Positions 21,479 to 21,882 of a stretch of DNA of 21,882 bases are shown in pieces. The translations under genes and the position numbers were made by a program. Under the pieces are notes generated by a model, which did no database searches, was not told the origin of the DNA, and saw only the letters and a program-made list of their open reading frames with translations. Within the stretch, counting starts at the first letter, position 1. The number at the start of each line of letters is the position of its first letter. Source of the DNA: an uncultured Peptococcaceae bacterium (GTDB lineage: Bacteria > Bacillota > Peptococcia > Peptococcales > Peptococcaceae); NCBI GenBank assembly GCA_902492275.1, contig CABUKW010000038.1, positions 1 to 21,882 of the forward strand, in the 5' to 3' direction.

Positions 21479-21711
21479 ATCAGCTCCTGCGGTACCACCC
21501 AATTTAACCTTACGGTTCACTCTTTTCATACACCAACATGTATGCTTCCTTTGTAACAGGTGAAGCTCCCGTCAACGCCTACTATCAGTTCGGATTGCCC
21601 TCATAAGCCCATTCCATACAACCTGTTATACTGTGATTGCACCATCCACAGCTCTCTAAAATAACAGTCTTTGTATCTACTCTTCTTACTCAACGGTTTC
21701 TCTATATCATG
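21443..21711 (-). promoter_or_regulatory. T-box riboswitch, specifier UGG (Trp), controlling trpXYZ
   Basis: On the minus strand the leader contains the conserved T-box AAATTGGGTGGTACCGC (about 21490-21506), preceded by stem I elements: AGAGAG, the GGTGCAA loop, and the specifier region GGAATGGGCTTATGAGG, in which TGG (21611-21609) occupies the specifier position after GAA and is followed by a purine. An antiterminator can form from the T-box, and the terminator hairpin follows. Binding of uncharged tRNA-Trp would permit read-through into the importer genes. The specifier assignment rests on alignment by eye to the family consensus. Confidence 0.9.
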
Positions 21712-21717
21712 TTTAAT

Positions 21718-21746
21718 ATAATATGCGATTGCTGTTCTTTTGTCAA
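21718..21746 (-). promoter_or_regulatory. Promoter of the T-box/trpXYZ operon
   Basis: On the minus strand TTGACA (21746-21741), a 17-bp spacer and TATTAT (21723-21718), placing the start of the T-box RNA near 21711. Confidence 0.9.
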
Positions 21747-21827
21747 CTGTTTTTTCTAAATTTTATAGTGAATTTATGCGCCGCAACATCATCATTTCCA
21801 CACAATTCGCAGCCCATAGACTCCACC

Positions 21828-21859
21828 AAAAAAGAGGCCCTCCCACATCGGAAAGCCCC
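21828..21859 (-). terminator. Terminator of a minus-strand gene beyond the right edge
   Basis: On the minus strand GGGGCTTTCC pairs with GGGAGGGCCTC (including G-T pairs) and is followed by TTTTTT. No gene of this window ends here, so it belongs to the next gene outside. Confidence 0.7.
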
Positions 21860-21882
21860 ATCAAACTCATACATCAATATAA

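Noticed and set aside
21281..21556. 91-aa plus-strand ORF across the T-box leader
   Set aside because: It is antisense to the T-box RNA and the binding-protein start; the T-box and promoter explain this stretch.

Overview
The window looks like the chromosome of an anaerobic member of the Bacillota. The signs are a T-box riboswitch, Shine-Dalgarno sites of the AGGAGG type, sigma-70 promoters with 17-bp spacers, an S-layer homology (SLH) protein, low to middling GC and several ferredoxin-type proteins. Glutamine-rich proteins and SLH anchoring would fit Negativicutes or a related clostridial group, but the sequence does not settle the species. Composition is mosaic: about 0.4-6.9 kb is clearly more AT-rich than the ordinary genes around it.

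Layout. (1) 1-279 is the tail of a MerR-type regulator. (2) About 385-6245 is an AT-rich metabolic island: a LysR regulator (+) and, all on the minus strand, a 2x[4Fe-4S] ferredoxin overlapping a 559-aa FAD flavoprotein, a DASS/CitT-like anion transporter, and a RibF-like protein whose riboflavin kinase half looks dead. It lies between two same-orientation IS30 remnants: a short 5' fragment at about 334-450 and a decayed transposase gene at 6245-6925. A promoter with a LysR-style palindrome just upstream of its -35 box precedes the ferredoxin-flavoprotein pair. (3) 7151-8914 encodes a secreted tannase-like esterase lipoprotein. (4) 9059-10004 (minus) holds a MarR regulator and a second small ferredoxin with its own strong promoter and a nearby inverted repeat.

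(5) 10106-15944 is a compact integrative element of about 5.8 kb inserted at the 3' end of tRNA-Leu(UAA). It is bounded by 113/114-bp direct repeats that each carry the last 20 nt of the tRNA, its terminator and three 10-bp TCTTCAAxAT iterons. It encodes an XRE repressor with palindromic operators, a 62-aa orphan, an SLH-anchored cysteine peptidase-like protein, an unknown 112-aa protein, a SprT-like zinc protease and a tyrosine integrase, with a truncated IS3 transposase inside. A 566-bp gene-free stretch (13219-13784) is packed with palindromes and hairpins and could be an origin, transfer site or structured leader. No relaxase or replication protein was recognised. (6) tRNA-Leu and tRNA-Cys share one strong promoter.

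(7) 16143-18159 encodes a lipoprotein of unknown function overlapping comEA. (8) 18544-21746 is a complete TrpXYZ-type ABC importer operon (binding protein, permease, ATPase) behind a T-box leader whose specifier reads as UGG (Trp). The cell would therefore make the tryptophan importer when uncharged tRNA-Trp accumulates. A terminator at the right edge belongs to a minus-strand gene outside the window.

The parts most worth attention are the IS30-flanked flavoprotein/ferredoxin/transporter/FAD-synthase island, which looks like a self-contained anaerobic redox module for an unidentified imported anion, and the small tRNA-Leu element with its hairpin-rich control region.
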